Below, in pieces: positions 43,789 through 53,524 of a DNA stretch of 64,000 nt. The translations under genes and the position numbers were made by a program. Position 1 is the stretch's first letter. The number at the start of each line of letters is the position of its first letter. Source of the DNA: Georgfuchsia toluolica (lineage in GTDB: Bacteria; Pseudomonadota; Gammaproteobacteria; Burkholderiales; Rhodocyclaceae); the NCBI RefSeq assembly GCF_907163265.1, contig NZ_CAJQUM010000001.1, positions 1,426,001 to 1,490,000 on the forward strand, read 5' to 3'. Below the pieces are notes generated by a model. It did no database searches. It was not told where the DNA came from and saw nothing but the letters and a program-made list of their open reading frames with translations.

Positions 43789-44994
43789 TCAGTGCACCAA
43801 CTGATTGATCGAGATGATCGGGAGCAGTATGGCAAGCACAATCAGCAGCACTACTCCTCCCATCGCCAGGATCATTACTGGCTCAAGCAAAGTCAGGAAT
43901 ACGGCAAGGCGCCGTTCCAAAGCCTGGGTCTCGAGCTGAGCGGCGCGTTGCAGCATCTGTTCCAGTTTGCCGCTCAATTCCCCACTCGCGACCAGATGCA
44001 CCATTAGCGGCGGGAACACGTGCGTTGCGCCAAGTGAACGTGCCAGGCTTTCGCCTTCGCGCACGCGTTCGATGGCGGCTTCGACGGCTTCCCGCATCAC
44101 CACGTTTGTCATCACGCGCGCGCCGGAATTCAACGCCGAGAGCAGTGGCACGCCACCACCGACCAGGATGGCGAGCGTGCTGGCGAAACGCGAAGTGTTG
44201 ACGCCGCGAATCAGCTGCCCGAGCCAGGGGGTGCGCAGCAACAAGGCATCCCAACTGCGGCGCGGCCCAGCGCGGCGCAGCGCCTGACGCGCGGCAATCA
44301 GACCGCCGATAACAGCGACCGTCAGATAAGGCCAGACTGCGCGCAGGAAGTCGGAAAGACCGATCAGCATGCGCGTGAGCAGCGGCAGGGCTTGTCGGGA
44401 CTGCTGGAACACCTGCACGATTTTCGGCACCACGAATACCAGCAAGCCGGTGACGATGCTGACCGCGACTATTGTCACCAGAATGGGATAGAGCAGCGCA
44501 AGGGTGGTCTTCTGTTTCAGCGCCTGCCGTGCATCGAGATAATCAGCAAGATGCTGCAATACCGTGGACAAGGCCCCCGATTCTTCGCCGCCGTGCACCA
44601 GCGCACGGTAGAAATCGGGAAAGCTTTTGTCATAGCTGCCCATGGCGCCGGCAAGGGAGAGCCCGGCGGTGATTTCGGATTTGACGCCGCCCAGCACTTC
44701 GCGCGTCATCGGTTCGGAACTTTCCTCGATCAGCGCGCCAAGGCATTGCTCCATGGTCAGCCCGGACGTAAGCAAAGTGGCCATCTGCCGCGTTACCAGA
44801 CTCAGTTCGTCCGAGGAGATGCCGCGCGCCCAGGGCCTGCTTGCGCGCTCTCGTGCGCGCACCAGGTCAACCGCCGAAGGCAGCAGGTTCTGGGCACGCA
44901 ACTGTGCCCGTGCCTGGCGCGCTGTATCCGCTTGCACCACGCCAGACACCATGCGCCCGGCTGTATCCAGCGCTTCGTAGTGAAATGACTCCAT
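43789..44994 (-). CDS. gspF: Type II secretion inner-membrane platform protein GspF
   Basis: The 401-residue protein has the GspF layout. A short N-terminal segment (FHYEALDTAGRMVSGVV) leads to two homologous cytoplasmic helical domains, LVTRQMATLLTSGLTMEQCLG at about 75 and FASTLAILVGGGVPLLSAL at about 270. Membrane helices lie at about 165-190, 215-230 and 375-395. GspF couples the GspE ATPase to pseudopilus assembly. It follows gspE by 4 bp and is the last gene of gspCDEF. Confidence 0.96.
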   Translation of the reverse strand: MESFHYEALDTAGRMVSGVVQADTARQARAQLRAQNLLPSAVDLVRARERASRPWARGISSDELSLVTRQMATLLTSGLTMEQCLGALIEESSEPMTREVLGGVKSEITAGLSLAGAMGSYDKSFPDFYRALVHGGEESGALSTVLQHLADYLDARQALKQKTTLALLYPILVTIVAVSIVTGLLVFVVPKIVQVFQQSRQALPLLTRMLIGLSDFLRAVWPYLTVAVIGGLIAARQALRRAGPRRSWDALLLRTPWLGQLIRGVNTSRFASTLAILVGGGVPLLSALNSGARVMTNVVMREAVEAAIERVREGESLARSLGATHVFPPLMVHLVASGELSGKLEQMLQRAAQLETQALERRLAVFLTLLEPVMILAMGGVVLLIVLAILLPIISINQLVH

Positions 44995-44998
44995 GGCG

Positions 44999-46468
44999 CT
45001 ATTCGCGCGTCACGCGCACCACCTCGTCCAGGCTGATCTCGCCCAGAGTGGCCCAGCGCATGCCGTCGTCACGCAGTGAGCGCATGCCATGTGCAATAGC
45101 GTGGTCACGCAAGGCCTGCTCTGAAGCACGGTCATGGATCAACCGGCGCAGCGTGTCGTCGACGGTAAGCAGTTCATATATGCCGGTACGGCCGCGATAA
45201 CCCGAGTTGTTGCAGGCGGGGCAGCCTTGCGCAGTGTAGAAACTTCCTGGCATAGGTGCGAATCCGAGCGCCTTCAGCTGCGCCCCATCCGTCGTAAACG
45301 GTTTGCGGCATTCCGGGCAAAGGCGGCGCACCAACCGCTGTGCTACCACGCCGATCAGGCTGGTGGCGAGCAGAAACGGTTCCACGCCCATGTCGACCAG
45401 CCGCGTGACGGCGCTCACCGAATCGTTGGTATGCAGCGTGGCGAACACCAGGTGGCCGGTCAGGCTCGCCTGCACAGCGATCTGCGCAGTCTCCAGATCG
45501 CGGATTTCGCCGATCATGACGACATCGGGATCCTGGCGCAGGATGGTACGCAGCGCACGCGCGAAGCTCATGTCGATGCGGGCGTTGATCTGGGTCTGGC
45601 TGATGCCGTCGAGGTCGTACTCGATCGGATCCTCCACCGTCATGATGTTGAGCGCCTTCGGATCCAGGCGCGAAAGGGCGGCGTAAAGCGTCGTGGTCTT
45701 GCCCGACCCGGTGGGACCGGTAACGAGGACAATGCCATGCGGTGAACTGATGAGCTTGTCCATGGTCGCCAGCGTTGTGGCGTCCATCCCCAGCTTGAAA
45801 AGGTCCAACCGCCCTGCCTGCTTGTCCAGCAGGCGCAGCACCACACGCTCGCCATGACCGGTCGGAATTGTCGACACCCGGACATCGATCGGCTTTCCCG
45901 CCACCCGCAGCGTGATGCGCCCGTCCTGCGGCAAACGTTTTTCGGCAATGTCGAGTTGCGCCATGATCTTGACGCGCGAGACAAGCGCGCCATGCAGCGC
46001 GCGCGCCGGCTCGATCAGATCGCGCAATGTTCCATCGATCCGCAGCCGCACTACCGAGCGCGTTTCAAAGGGTTCGATATGGATGTCGGAGGCGCCGTCG
46101 CGCAGCGCCTGAGTGAACAACGCATTGATCAGACGGATCAGCGGCGCGTCGTTCTGGCTTTCGAGCAGGTCCTCGACCTTGGGAATTTCCTGCAACAGCC
46201 GCGACAGATCCAGGTCCTGCGCGATGTCGTCGGCGAGCGCAGCGGCGCCGGTATCGGCGGTGTTGTAGAGGGCCGAGATCACCTCATCGAACTCGTCGGC
46301 ATCGATACGCCTGGCCTGTAGCGGCACACCCAGCGCGCGGCGCACTTCGGCGAGCGCAGTAGCGCGTGCGCCGCTGCGCACTGCCACATGCGCCATTTCA
46401 TCGTCAACACCAGTAACGACGACGCCTTTGGCCTTGGCGAAGGCGTAGGGAACGGCCGGTTTGCTCAT
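44999..46468 (-). CDS. gspE: Type II secretion ATPase GspE
   Basis: The 489-residue cytoplasmic ATPase powers pseudopilus assembly. The N1 domain is followed by Walker A GPTGSGKTTTLYAAL, the Asp box region GEIRDLETAQIAVQASLTGH, the His box, and the tetracysteine zinc site CPEC ... CPACNNSGYRGRTGIYELL. The start at 46468 overlaps the gspD stop (ATGA). Confidence 0.97.
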   Translation of the reverse strand: MSKPAVPYAFAKAKGVVVTGVDDEMAHVAVRSGARATALAEVRRALGVPLQARRIDADEFDEVISALYNTADTGAAALADDIAQDLDLSRLLQEIPKVEDLLESQNDAPLIRLINALFTQALRDGASDIHIEPFETRSVVRLRIDGTLRDLIEPARALHGALVSRVKIMAQLDIAEKRLPQDGRITLRVAGKPIDVRVSTIPTGHGERVVLRLLDKQAGRLDLFKLGMDATTLATMDKLISSPHGIVLVTGPTGSGKTTTLYAALSRLDPKALNIMTVEDPIEYDLDGISQTQINARIDMSFARALRTILRQDPDVVMIGEIRDLETAQIAVQASLTGHLVFATLHTNDSVSAVTRLVDMGVEPFLLATSLIGVVAQRLVRRLCPECRKPFTTDGAQLKALGFAPMPGSFYTAQGCPACNNSGYRGRTGIYELLTVDDTLRRLIHDRASEQALRDHAIAHGMRSLRDDGMRWATLGEISLDEVVRVTRE

Positions 46469-48534
46469 TGCGGCGTGGCGGGTTTGTCCGCTTTAGGCGC
46501 TGGCAAACTCGGGCGCGGCGGCAGACGGGGCGATCCGAAATCGGGAAGAATGGCGGACCCGGGTACGGCCTTGGCCTGCTCACCCAGAATATAGTCGTAA
46601 CGGTCGCCACTGATCGAATTGGCGCTCTCCTCGCTGCGCAGCAACGTCGGCCGCAGGAATACCATGAGGTTGGTCTTGTTGCGCTCGCGCTTGCTGGATT
46701 TGAACAGATTGCCGAGCAAGGGGATGTCGCCCAGGAACGGAACCTTACTCGCGCCATCGGTGACCGAGTCCTGCATCAGGCCGCCGATCACGATGATCTT
46801 GCCGTCGTCGACCAGCACCGTCGAATCGACCGAGCGTTTATTGGTAATGATGCCCCCGCCGTCCTTGTTGAGATCCTGCACGCTGGAAACCTCCTCGGAA
46901 ATTTGCAGCCGCACCACGCCACCCTCGGAAATCTGCGGCTTGATCTTCAGCATCAGGCCAACATCCTTGCGCTCAACGGTCTGAAACGGGTTAGCCACGC
47001 CAGTACCCGCGCCGGTGTTTGTATAGTTTCCGGTAACAAAAGGTACGTTCTGCCCGACCACAATTTTTGCCTCCTCGTTATCGAGGGTCAGCAACGTCGG
47101 CGTGGAGAGGATATTGGTGCTTGAATCCGATGCTACCGCATGGATCAGCGCACCGAGGTTAAGTATCTGGATATCCGTGCCCGGAATCGTGACCGTCCCC
47201 CTTAACACGCCGATATTTAGCCCATTTCCGACATCTGATGATGACAGCCCATTTTTCATAGCAGTACCGGAAAGATCAATTATGTTCCCACCTGTATTGC
47301 TAAAATTAGTGCCACCAAACGCCTGCGTGCCGTTCTTGCCAAGGCCGGATAGGCTCTGCCATTGAACGCCCAGCTCCGCTGCCTTGTCGGAGGTGACTTC
47401 GGCAATCAACGCTTCGATATAGACCTGAGCGCGGCGCACATCGAGTTTCTCCACCGCAGCGCGTAGATTATTGTAGATCGCGTCGGGAGCGGTAATGATG
47501 ATCGAATTGGTGGCCGCATCGGCCTGGATAATGCCGGATGCCATCCCGCCGCTCTGCGCCGCTACCGGCGCCTGCCCCGGCACAGCCGCCGCCGGCGCGG
47601 CCAATTGCGCACCGCTGGATTCACCGCTGTGGATCGCACGCAAGACCTCCGCCAGTTTCACCGCTTGCGCGTTCTTCAGGTAGATCACGTGAATATTACC
47701 GCTGGCGCTGGTGGGAGTATCCAGCATCGCCACCAACTCGCGCACCCGCCGCAAGCGCGACGGATCGCCGGCGCGGGCCAGCAGGCTGTTCGAGCGCGCG
47801 TCCGCGGCTACCGTAAAACGATTGGTCGGGTCCGCTGTCTGCCCCGGATCGGCGAGCAAGCGACTGATGGTCTGTGCGACGTCCAGCGCCGAGGCGTACT
47901 TGAGCGGAATCATGATTGAATCGGAATCGGCGGGCTGGTCTATGGATGCAACGATTTTTTCGATACGCTGCAGGTTGCTCGCATAGTCGGTAACCACCAG
48001 CGTATTGCTGCTCTGGTTGGCAGTGATCGAATTGTTGGGAGCGATCAACGGGCGCAATACCGTCACGAGTTGCGTCGCCGATTCGTGTTGCAGCCTGAAC
48101 ACCTGCGTCCTGACGACATCCCCCGCCGCACGCGCATTGTCCGGCGAGTCAGCGTACAGTTTGGCATCTCCCTCCGGAACGATCAGGACCATGCCCCTTT
48201 GTTCCACCGCGGTAAAGCCCTGCACCCGTATCGACGACAGGAACACCTGATAGACCTGCGACCGCGACATCGGCCTGGCCGAGACGATGCTGACCGTGCC
48301 CTTGACGCGCGGATCGAGAACAAAGTTCTTCCTGGTGATTTCGCTCACCGCCTTCACCACGCCTTCGATGTCCGCATTGACGAAGTTGAGCGTAACCATA
48401 TCGGGGCCACTCGGACGCGCAGCCGCCTTGGCAGGAGGATTTTCGGCAGGTGCCGTGTCATCAGCCCACGCCTGCCCGCTTGCAACTGCGATGGCGAGCC
48501 ACAAAAAACCAGTTCGTAACCAGTAATGCTTCAT
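46465..48534 (-). CDS. gspD: Type II secretion outer-membrane secretin GspD
   Basis: The 689-residue protein forms the outer-membrane channel. A signal peptide (FLWLAIAVASGQAWA) precedes the N0 domain (VTLNFVNADIEGVVKAVSEI), N1-N3 ring domains (about 130-345), and the secretin core with VGQNVPFVTGNY, VERKDVGLMLKIKPQISEGG, and PFLGDIPLLGNLFKS. A Pro/Lys-rich C-terminal tail (RLPPRPSLPAPKADKPATPQ) replaces a clear pilotin domain. It is co-transcribed with gspC and gspE. Confidence 0.97.
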   Translation of the reverse strand: MKHYWLRTGFLWLAIAVASGQAWADDTAPAENPPAKAAARPSGPDMVTLNFVNADIEGVVKAVSEITRKNFVLDPRVKGTVSIVSARPMSRSQVYQVFLSSIRVQGFTAVEQRGMVLIVPEGDAKLYADSPDNARAAGDVVRTQVFRLQHESATQLVTVLRPLIAPNNSITANQSSNTLVVTDYASNLQRIEKIVASIDQPADSDSIMIPLKYASALDVAQTISRLLADPGQTADPTNRFTVAADARSNSLLARAGDPSRLRRVRELVAMLDTPTSASGNIHVIYLKNAQAVKLAEVLRAIHSGESSGAQLAAPAAAVPGQAPVAAQSGGMASGIIQADAATNSIIITAPDAIYNNLRAAVEKLDVRRAQVYIEALIAEVTSDKAAELGVQWQSLSGLGKNGTQAFGGTNFSNTGGNIIDLSGTAMKNGLSSSDVGNGLNIGVLRGTVTIPGTDIQILNLGALIHAVASDSSTNILSTPTLLTLDNEEAKIVVGQNVPFVTGNYTNTGAGTGVANPFQTVERKDVGLMLKIKPQISEGGVVRLQISEEVSSVQDLNKDGGGIITNKRSVDSTVLVDDGKIIVIGGLMQDSVTDGASKVPFLGDIPLLGNLFKSSKRERNKTNLMVFLRPTLLRSEESANSISGDRYDYILGEQAKAVPGSAILPDFGSPRLPPRPSLPAPKADKPATPQ

Positions 48535-48594
48535 AGATGATCCTTGGCTGCGCCGTAAAAAACCGATGGCGACATTATCTGAAAATCATGGGTT

Positions 48595-49200
48595 TCAATC
48601 ACTGTCATTTTGTTGACGAGAGGATCTCCTGCCTCGCCGATTAGCCGGTCGTATGACTTGAGGAGCAACAGGTTCTGTAACTTGTGGTTGTGGAACAGCG
48701 GACTCCGTAGGTCGTCCGACAGCGTATGCCGCGGCTTGCGGTGCAGGGGACGCGGAGGTTTTCTTCTCCGGCAATGCAAGCGTTTCGCGCAAGCCATTGC
48801 GTTCCAGGATGACGTTAGCTGCGTGAACTTCGGCAAGGCGAATGCCGGGAGCAATCTCCTCGCCCTCCTGCACCGCCAGAATCTGCTTCGCTTCCAATTG
48901 CACGATCGCATAACCGCGCCGGCCGGGTGAGGCGGCCACTACGCCGAGCAGCTTGATCGCAATACCGGTGGGCGCAGCAGTCTCCTGATTGCGTGGCACG
49001 TTGCCAAAAATGGCTGCGGCGGCCGCTACACTGCCACTTTGCACCGCGCTCGCCTCGATGCGCGGTTCGGCACGCGGCGCAAACCACTCCCAGGTCCAGT
49101 AAGCGAGCACGACGCCGAGCAGCGCGAGCGCGACCAAAGTCAGTGAGGAAACGAGAGCCGTTTGCGCAAGACTGGATCGACCCAAAGAGAGCGCCTGCAT
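48595..49200 (-). CDS. gspC: Type II secretion protein GspC
   Basis: This 201-residue inner-membrane protein links the platform to the secretin. One N-terminal helix (LVSSLTLVALALLGVVLAYW) leads to a homology region (AIKLLGVVAASPGRRGYAIVQLEAKQI compressed across 77-120) with VLERNGLRETLALP. There is no PDZ domain; the protein is short with a disordered Pro/Arg-rich tail, similar to XcpP-like forms. It is first of gspCDEF, divergent from gspG. Confidence 0.9.
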   Translation of the reverse strand: MQALSLGRSSLAQTALVSSLTLVALALLGVVLAYWTWEWFAPRAEPRIEASAVQSGSVAAAAAIFGNVPRNQETAAPTGIAIKLLGVVAASPGRRGYAIVQLEAKQILAVQEGEEIAPGIRLAEVHAANVILERNGLRETLALPEKKTSASPAPQAAAYAVGRPTESAVPQPQVTEPVAPQVIRPANRRGRRSSRQQNDSD

Positions 49201-49399
49201 TCTTCCTCAATCCTCGTTAATTATCATACGTGCGCCTAAAAACGGGCCAAGGGCGGTAATCGGCTGAATGCATGAATTGGCACATCATATATTAGGAATG
49301 GACTGCTGGGACCGCCGGTTACGTCTATCGAAGCATTATAATTGATGTTATTGCCCCCAAGAGAGGGGAGCATCAATTGTTGAAAGGGATAATTTAGCG
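49201..49399. promoter_or_regulatory. Divergent promoter region of the two gsp operons
   Basis: This 199-bp AT-rich gap separates gspC (minus) and gspG (plus). It must carry both promoters. GAAAGG precedes the gspG ATG. No recognisable operator palindrome is seen. Confidence 0.55.
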
Positions 49400-49834
49400 A
49401 TGCTGATCGATGTACGCAGGCAACGTGGTTTCACCTTGCTCGAAGTAATGGTAGTCGTCGTCATTCTCGGCATTCTCGCCGCCCTGGTGGTACCAAAGAT
49501 TATCAGCCGTCCGGATGAGGCGCGGGTGATTGCAGCGAAACAGGACATCGCGAGCCTGATGCAGGCGCTCAAACTCTACCGCCTGGACAATCAGCGCTAC
49601 CCGACGACAGACCAGGGGTTGCAGGCGCTGGTGGTCAAGCCGGAGACCTCGCCGATCCCGCTCAACTGGAAGTCGGGCGGATATGTCGAGCGCCTGCCGA
49701 AAGATCCCTGGGGCAATCCCTATCAGTTCCTCAATCCCGGCGTGCATGGCGAGATCGATGTTTTCAGCTACGGCGCCGATGGCGCGTCCGGTGGCGAGGG
49801 TAATGACACCGACATCGGTTCCTGGGAACTCTAG
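49400..49834 (+). CDS. gspG: Type II secretion major pseudopilin GspG
   Basis: The 144-residue pseudopilin has the prepilin cleavage site RG/FTLLEVMVVVVILGILAAL with Glu at +5. Further typical segments are LDNQRYPTTDQGLQALV and DPWGNPYQF, and the C-terminal calcium-site region ending GNDTDIGSWEL. It is the main subunit of the pseudopilus that pushes substrates through GspD. Confidence 0.97.
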   Translation: MLIDVRRQRGFTLLEVMVVVVILGILAALVVPKIISRPDEARVIAAKQDIASLMQALKLYRLDNQRYPTTDQGLQALVVKPETSPIPLNWKSGGYVERLPKDPWGNPYQFLNPGVHGEIDVFSYGADGASGGEGNDTDIGSWEL

Positions 49835-49844
49835 GCCGGCGGCA

Positions 49845-50369
49845 ATGAGCCGCGCGATTATCTCGGCGCCAAGCCGGGGCTTCACGCTGATCGAGATGCT
49901 CGTGGTGCTGATGATCATGGGCCTGTTCATCGGCCTGGTCAGCGCCATCACACAGCCCGATGATCGCGCCATATTGAAACTCGAAGCGGACCGCATGGCG
50001 CAGCTTCTGGATTTTGCCGCCACGGAAGCGCGGCTCACGGGGAAATCCATCGCCTGGACCGCCGACGAATCGGGCTACCGCTTCTGGCGCCTGGATGACG
50101 ACGGCACCTGGTCTGAAATTCGCGACAGCGATCTGTTGCGCGCGTTGACCCTGCCGCAAGGCATGATGGTTTCCGATTTTCGCGTGGAGAACATGAAGCC
50201 GCAGGGAGCCATGCGTCTGGAATTTACTCCGCAGGGGTCGTCACTGGCATTCACCATCGGCATGGCACTGGGCAAGGAACATATTGCCGTCACTGGCTCT
50301 CCGGTCGGCGACGTGCGCGTAGCAGTACCAGGAGAAGGCCCAGAGAATGGCCAAGTGGCGCTGCGCTAG
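49845..50369 (+). CDS. gspH: Type II secretion minor pseudopilin GspH
   Basis: I chose the ATG at 49845, which puts the prepilin site SRGFTLIEMLVVLMIMGLF near the N-terminus of a 174-residue protein; the open frame from 49683 only overlaps gspG. The core is typical: ILKLEADRMAQLLDFAATEARLTG and FTPQGSSLAFTI. Its 3' end overlaps gspI by 23 bp. Confidence 0.94.
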   Translation: MSRAIISAPSRGFTLIEMLVVLMIMGLFIGLVSAITQPDDRAILKLEADRMAQLLDFAATEARLTGKSIAWTADESGYRFWRLDDDGTWSEIRDSDLLRALTLPQGMMVSDFRVENMKPQGAMRLEFTPQGSSLAFTIGMALGKEHIAVTGSPVGDVRVAVPGEGPENGQVALR

Positions 50370-50742
50370 CGGCAAAGGGTTCACCCTGGTCGAAGTGCTG
50401 GTCGCGCTGGCCATCGTCTCGATCGCGCTGATGGCGGCACTGCGCGCCGCCGGCCAGGGCACGAACAACGTGGCCGAACTGCGCTCACGCCTGCTCGCCG
50501 GCTGGATTGCGGAAAACCTGCTGGCCGAGCACCGCGCACGCGCTGACTGGCTGCCGCCGGGGATGCTGCGCGGCACCGCGCGTCAAGGCAACCTCGACTT
50601 CGCCTGGCGCGAGGAAATCATCGCCACTCCGAACGCCGCCTTCCGCCGCGTCGAGGTACAGGTATTTGCGACGGCCGAAGAGGCGCATGCTTTGGCGCAC
50701 CTCACCGGGTTCATCGTCAATGCGCCGGGATCAGGCAAATGA
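50347..50742 (+). CDS. gspI: Type II secretion minor pseudopilin GspI
   Basis: The 131-residue protein has the prepilin site GKGFTLVEVLVALAIVSIAL, followed by NVAELRSRLLAGWIAENLLAE typical of GspI. It is part of the pseudopilus tip with GspJ and GspK. Its stop overlaps the gspJ start (ATGA). Confidence 0.96.
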   Translation: MAKWRCASGKGFTLVEVLVALAIVSIALMAALRAAGQGTNNVAELRSRLLAGWIAENLLAEHRARADWLPPGMLRGTARQGNLDFAWREEIIATPNAAFRRVEVQVFATAEEAHALAHLTGFIVNAPGSGK

Positions 50743-51326
50743 AAACCGCACGCGGTTTCACCCTGATCGAGGTAATGGTCGCGCTGCTGGTACTGTCGCT
50801 GCTCGCGTTGATGTCCTACCGCGGGCTGGGAGCGGTACTCGACGCGCGCGAACACGTCAAGCGGGAAACCGACAAATGGCAGCGCGTGGCAGCGTTTTAC
50901 GGGCGCTTCGAGCGCGACGTGGAACTGGCAGCGCCACGTCCAGTACGCAGCGGCGACAGACTCGCGCCAGCATGGCTGGGCACACCAGCGGCGGAAACGG
51001 TTGCGGCGAGCCTGGAATTCAGCCACTTCGCTTCGGCTGACGGCATCGACACGGCACGCAGGATCGCCTATCGGCTCAACGAAAAAAACGAGATCGAGTT
51101 GTGGTTGTGGCCTGGACTGGATGTCGCACCCGACGCACAACCCCAGCACTATCCGGTACTGGCCGGAGTGAAGACCTTCGAATTACAGTACCTTAATCCT
51201 GCCCTGCTCTGGGTCAACGCCTGGCCCACGGCGCCGACCGACAAGCCAATTCCGCGCGCAGTGCGCCTGCGCATCGTGCTCGCCACGGACGAAGAAATCG
51301 TGCGCATATTCGTGCTGCAATCATGA
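50739..51326 (+). CDS. gspJ: Type II secretion minor pseudopilin GspJ
   Basis: The 195-residue protein starts MKTARGFTLIEVMVALLVLS with a prepilin site, and has MSYRGLGAVLDAREHVKRE, FERDVELAAPRPVR and C-terminal VRLRIVLATDEEIVRIF as in GspJ. It is a tip-complex pseudopilin. It overlaps gspI and gspK by ATGA-type junctions. Confidence 0.95.
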   Translation: MKTARGFTLIEVMVALLVLSLLALMSYRGLGAVLDAREHVKRETDKWQRVAAFYGRFERDVELAAPRPVRSGDRLAPAWLGTPAAETVAASLEFSHFASADGIDTARRIAYRLNEKNEIELWLWPGLDVAPDAQPQHYPVLAGVKTFELQYLNPALLWVNAWPTAPTDKPIPRAVRLRIVLATDEEIVRIFVLQS

Positions 51327-52237
51327 AAATCCAACAGCGTGGCGTCGCCATCGTGCTCGCCATGGGCGTGGTTGCGCTTGCCGCCATGGCAGCAGTGGCG
51401 ATCATGGTTTCGCAGAGCACATGGGCGCGCCAGGTCGAACTGACGACTGACCACATCCAGGCACGTTCCGTACTGCTGGCTGGCGCAGACTGGGCGCGCG
51501 CCATACTCTACGATGACCGTCGCATAAGCAATGTCGACCATCTGGGCGAACCCTGGGCGTTGAAACTACCGCCGATGTCGGTCGAAAACGGCGAACTGCT
51601 TGGCCTGATCGAGGATCAGCAGGGAAAATTCAATATCAATAATCTGGTAACGGGAGGAAAGATCAATGTGGTGCAGCTCGCGCACTTCAGCAAACTGCTG
51701 TCGATCCTGGGCTTGCCGGCCGAACTCGCAGGCGCGCTTGCCGACTGGATCGACGCCGACAGCCAGCCACAGCCGCAGGATGGGGCCGAGGACGAATACT
51801 ACCTTGCCCTGGATCCACCCTACCTCGCCGCCGACCAGCCGCTCATCGACGTGGATGAACTGGCGCTGGTACGTGGCTTCGACGACAATGTGCGCACCCG
51901 CCTGCGCCCTTACATAACGGCGCTGCCCAAGACCACTGCCGTCAATGTGAATACCGCCCCCGCCGAAGTGATCGCCGCAGTAATCGATGGCCTCGACCTT
52001 GGTAGCGCCCAGCTTTTGGTCTCGCAACGGGAACGGACATATTTTCGCGGCAGCGACGAATTCATCGCACGCCTTCCGCGCGGCGCGGAAGCGGCATCCG
52101 GCGGCATCAGCGTGAGCAGCGATTACTTCATGGCGACACTGCGCGTGACTATCGGCGGCGCTTCGGCGCGCGGCAAGGCCCTGTTCTCGCGCCAAACCCC
52201 CAACTGGCCTGATATCGTATGGCGCAAATATCTATGA
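51323..52237 (+). CDS. gspK: Type II secretion minor pseudopilin GspK
   Basis: The 304-residue protein has a short prepilin leader (QRGVAIVLAMGVVALAAMAAVAIM) without the usual Glu5, as expected for GspK. The large helical insert has LIEDQQGKFNINNL and ADWIDADSQPQPQDGAEDEYY, then PYITALPKTTAVNVNTAPAEV. GspK caps the pseudopilus tip. Confidence 0.95.
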   Translation: MKIQQRGVAIVLAMGVVALAAMAAVAIMVSQSTWARQVELTTDHIQARSVLLAGADWARAILYDDRRISNVDHLGEPWALKLPPMSVENGELLGLIEDQQGKFNINNLVTGGKINVVQLAHFSKLLSILGLPAELAGALADWIDADSQPQPQDGAEDEYYLALDPPYLAADQPLIDVDELALVRGFDDNVRTRLRPYITALPKTTAVNVNTAPAEVIAAVIDGLDLGSAQLLVSQRERTYFRGSDEFIARLPRGAEAASGGISVSSDYFMATLRVTIGGASARGKALFSRQTPNWPDIVWRKYL

Positions 52238-52318
52238 TACGGTCGGGATGCGGAGTAGAGGCCGCACCGGCCCACATTCCAATACAATGGCAATGAACAC
52301 CTTTAGCAAGGCTACGCT

Positions 52319-53524
52319 ATGAGTTTGCTTCGAATTTACGGTTTATTGCGCGAGGCGCCACAACGTTGTCAATGGGCGCTGGTCGGCGACGGCCGCGAAG
52401 CGGTCGTTGGCGAAGGATCGCTGGCGCAACTGCCGCAGCGCGCCGAACGCGTGCAACTGGTGCTTCCCGCCGCCGATGTCCTGATCACCCGGGCGCGCCT
52501 GCCGCAATCGGCCAAGCGCCGCACCGGGGCGATGCTCGCCTATGCCGTGGAAGAGGAAATCGTCGGCGACCCCGATGCCAATCAGGTAAGCTGGCTCGGC
52601 TCCGCAGGTGATGCCGATGTGCTCGCCGTCGCCGACCAGCAGGGCCTCAAGGCCTGGCACGACGCACTCGACGCCGTTGGTATCCGCGGCTACGAAGTGC
52701 ACTGCGAAACCTTGATGCTGCCGCGGATGGAAGGCGAATGGAGCCTCGCCTGGAACGGTCACGAGGGATTCGTGCGCACCTCCGATCTCGAAGGCGGCGC
52801 GACCGATCGCGGCGACTCGGCATCCCCCCCGCTGTCACTGCGCCTGATGCTCGACGAAGTGAAGGCCCGTGGCGAGGCTCCTTCATCGATCGCGGTGTAC
52901 GCGACTGTACCCGATGCGCCACTCAAAATCGACGCATGGCAACGCGCGCTCGGCGTCGCCCTGCGCACTGCCGAACCCTGGGACTGGCGCTCGGCGCCAC
53001 CCGAAGCCGGCGTCAGTCTGATGAAGGAGCGCATACGCTGGCGCCTGCCACCCGATACTCTCGCCCGTCTGCGCCCAGCGGCATGGATCATGACTGCAGT
53101 CTTGGCCATACATTCACTGGCGCTGGTCGCGGACTGGACTCGCCTCGCCAGCGAGCAGCGCAACTTGCGCACACGCATGGAATCGCGTTTCCGCGCTTCC
53201 TTCCCGCAAGCCGTCGCGATAGCGGATCCGGCGCTGCAAATGCGGCGCAACCTGGCCGAGGCACGACATGCCGTCGGGCAACCTGACAGTGGTGACTTTC
53301 TACCGATGATAAGCAACGTGGCAGCAGCATTGAGACAGGTACCACCAGGCGGACTGCGCATCGCCTCCTACGAGAGCGGACGCATGACGCTCGAACTTGC
53401 TGGTGTGCAGAACGATGGCATTCGCAGCATCGTGGCGCGTCTGCTCCAATCCGGCTTGCGCGTCGACCAGGGTGTTCAGGCTGCGCCTGGTGGAAAAGTA
53501 GTTATCACGGTGCGCGCATCATGA
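52319..53524 (+). CDS. gspL: Type II secretion inner-membrane protein GspL
   Basis: The 401-residue protein has an actin-like cytoplasmic domain (1-250; LVLPAADVLITRARLPQSAKRR and YAVEEEIVGDP). One membrane helix follows at about 260-280 (AAWIMTAVLAIHSLALVADW), then a periplasmic ferredoxin-like domain (about 320-400). It recruits GspE to the inner-membrane platform. It overlaps gspM by 4 bp. Confidence 0.95.
   Translation: MSLLRIYGLLREAPQRCQWALVGDGREAVVGEGSLAQLPQRAERVQLVLPAADVLITRARLPQSAKRRTGAMLAYAVEEEIVGDPDANQVSWLGSAGDADVLAVADQQGLKAWHDALDAVGIRGYEVHCETLMLPRMEGEWSLAWNGHEGFVRTSDLEGGATDRGDSASPPLSLRLMLDEVKARGEAPSSIAVYATVPDAPLKIDAWQRALGVALRTAEPWDWRSAPPEAGVSLMKERIRWRLPPDTLARLRPAAWIMTAVLAIHSLALVADWTRLASEQRNLRTRMESRFRASFPQAVAIADPALQMRRNLAEARHAVGQPDSGDFLPMISNVAAALRQVPPGGLRIASYESGRMTLELAGVQNDGIRSIVARLLQSGLRVDQGVQAAPGGKVVITVRAS

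Noticed and set aside
49683-49844. N-terminal extension of GspH
   Set aside because: It overlaps gspG in another frame and would bury the prepilin leader, which must lie near the N-terminus.
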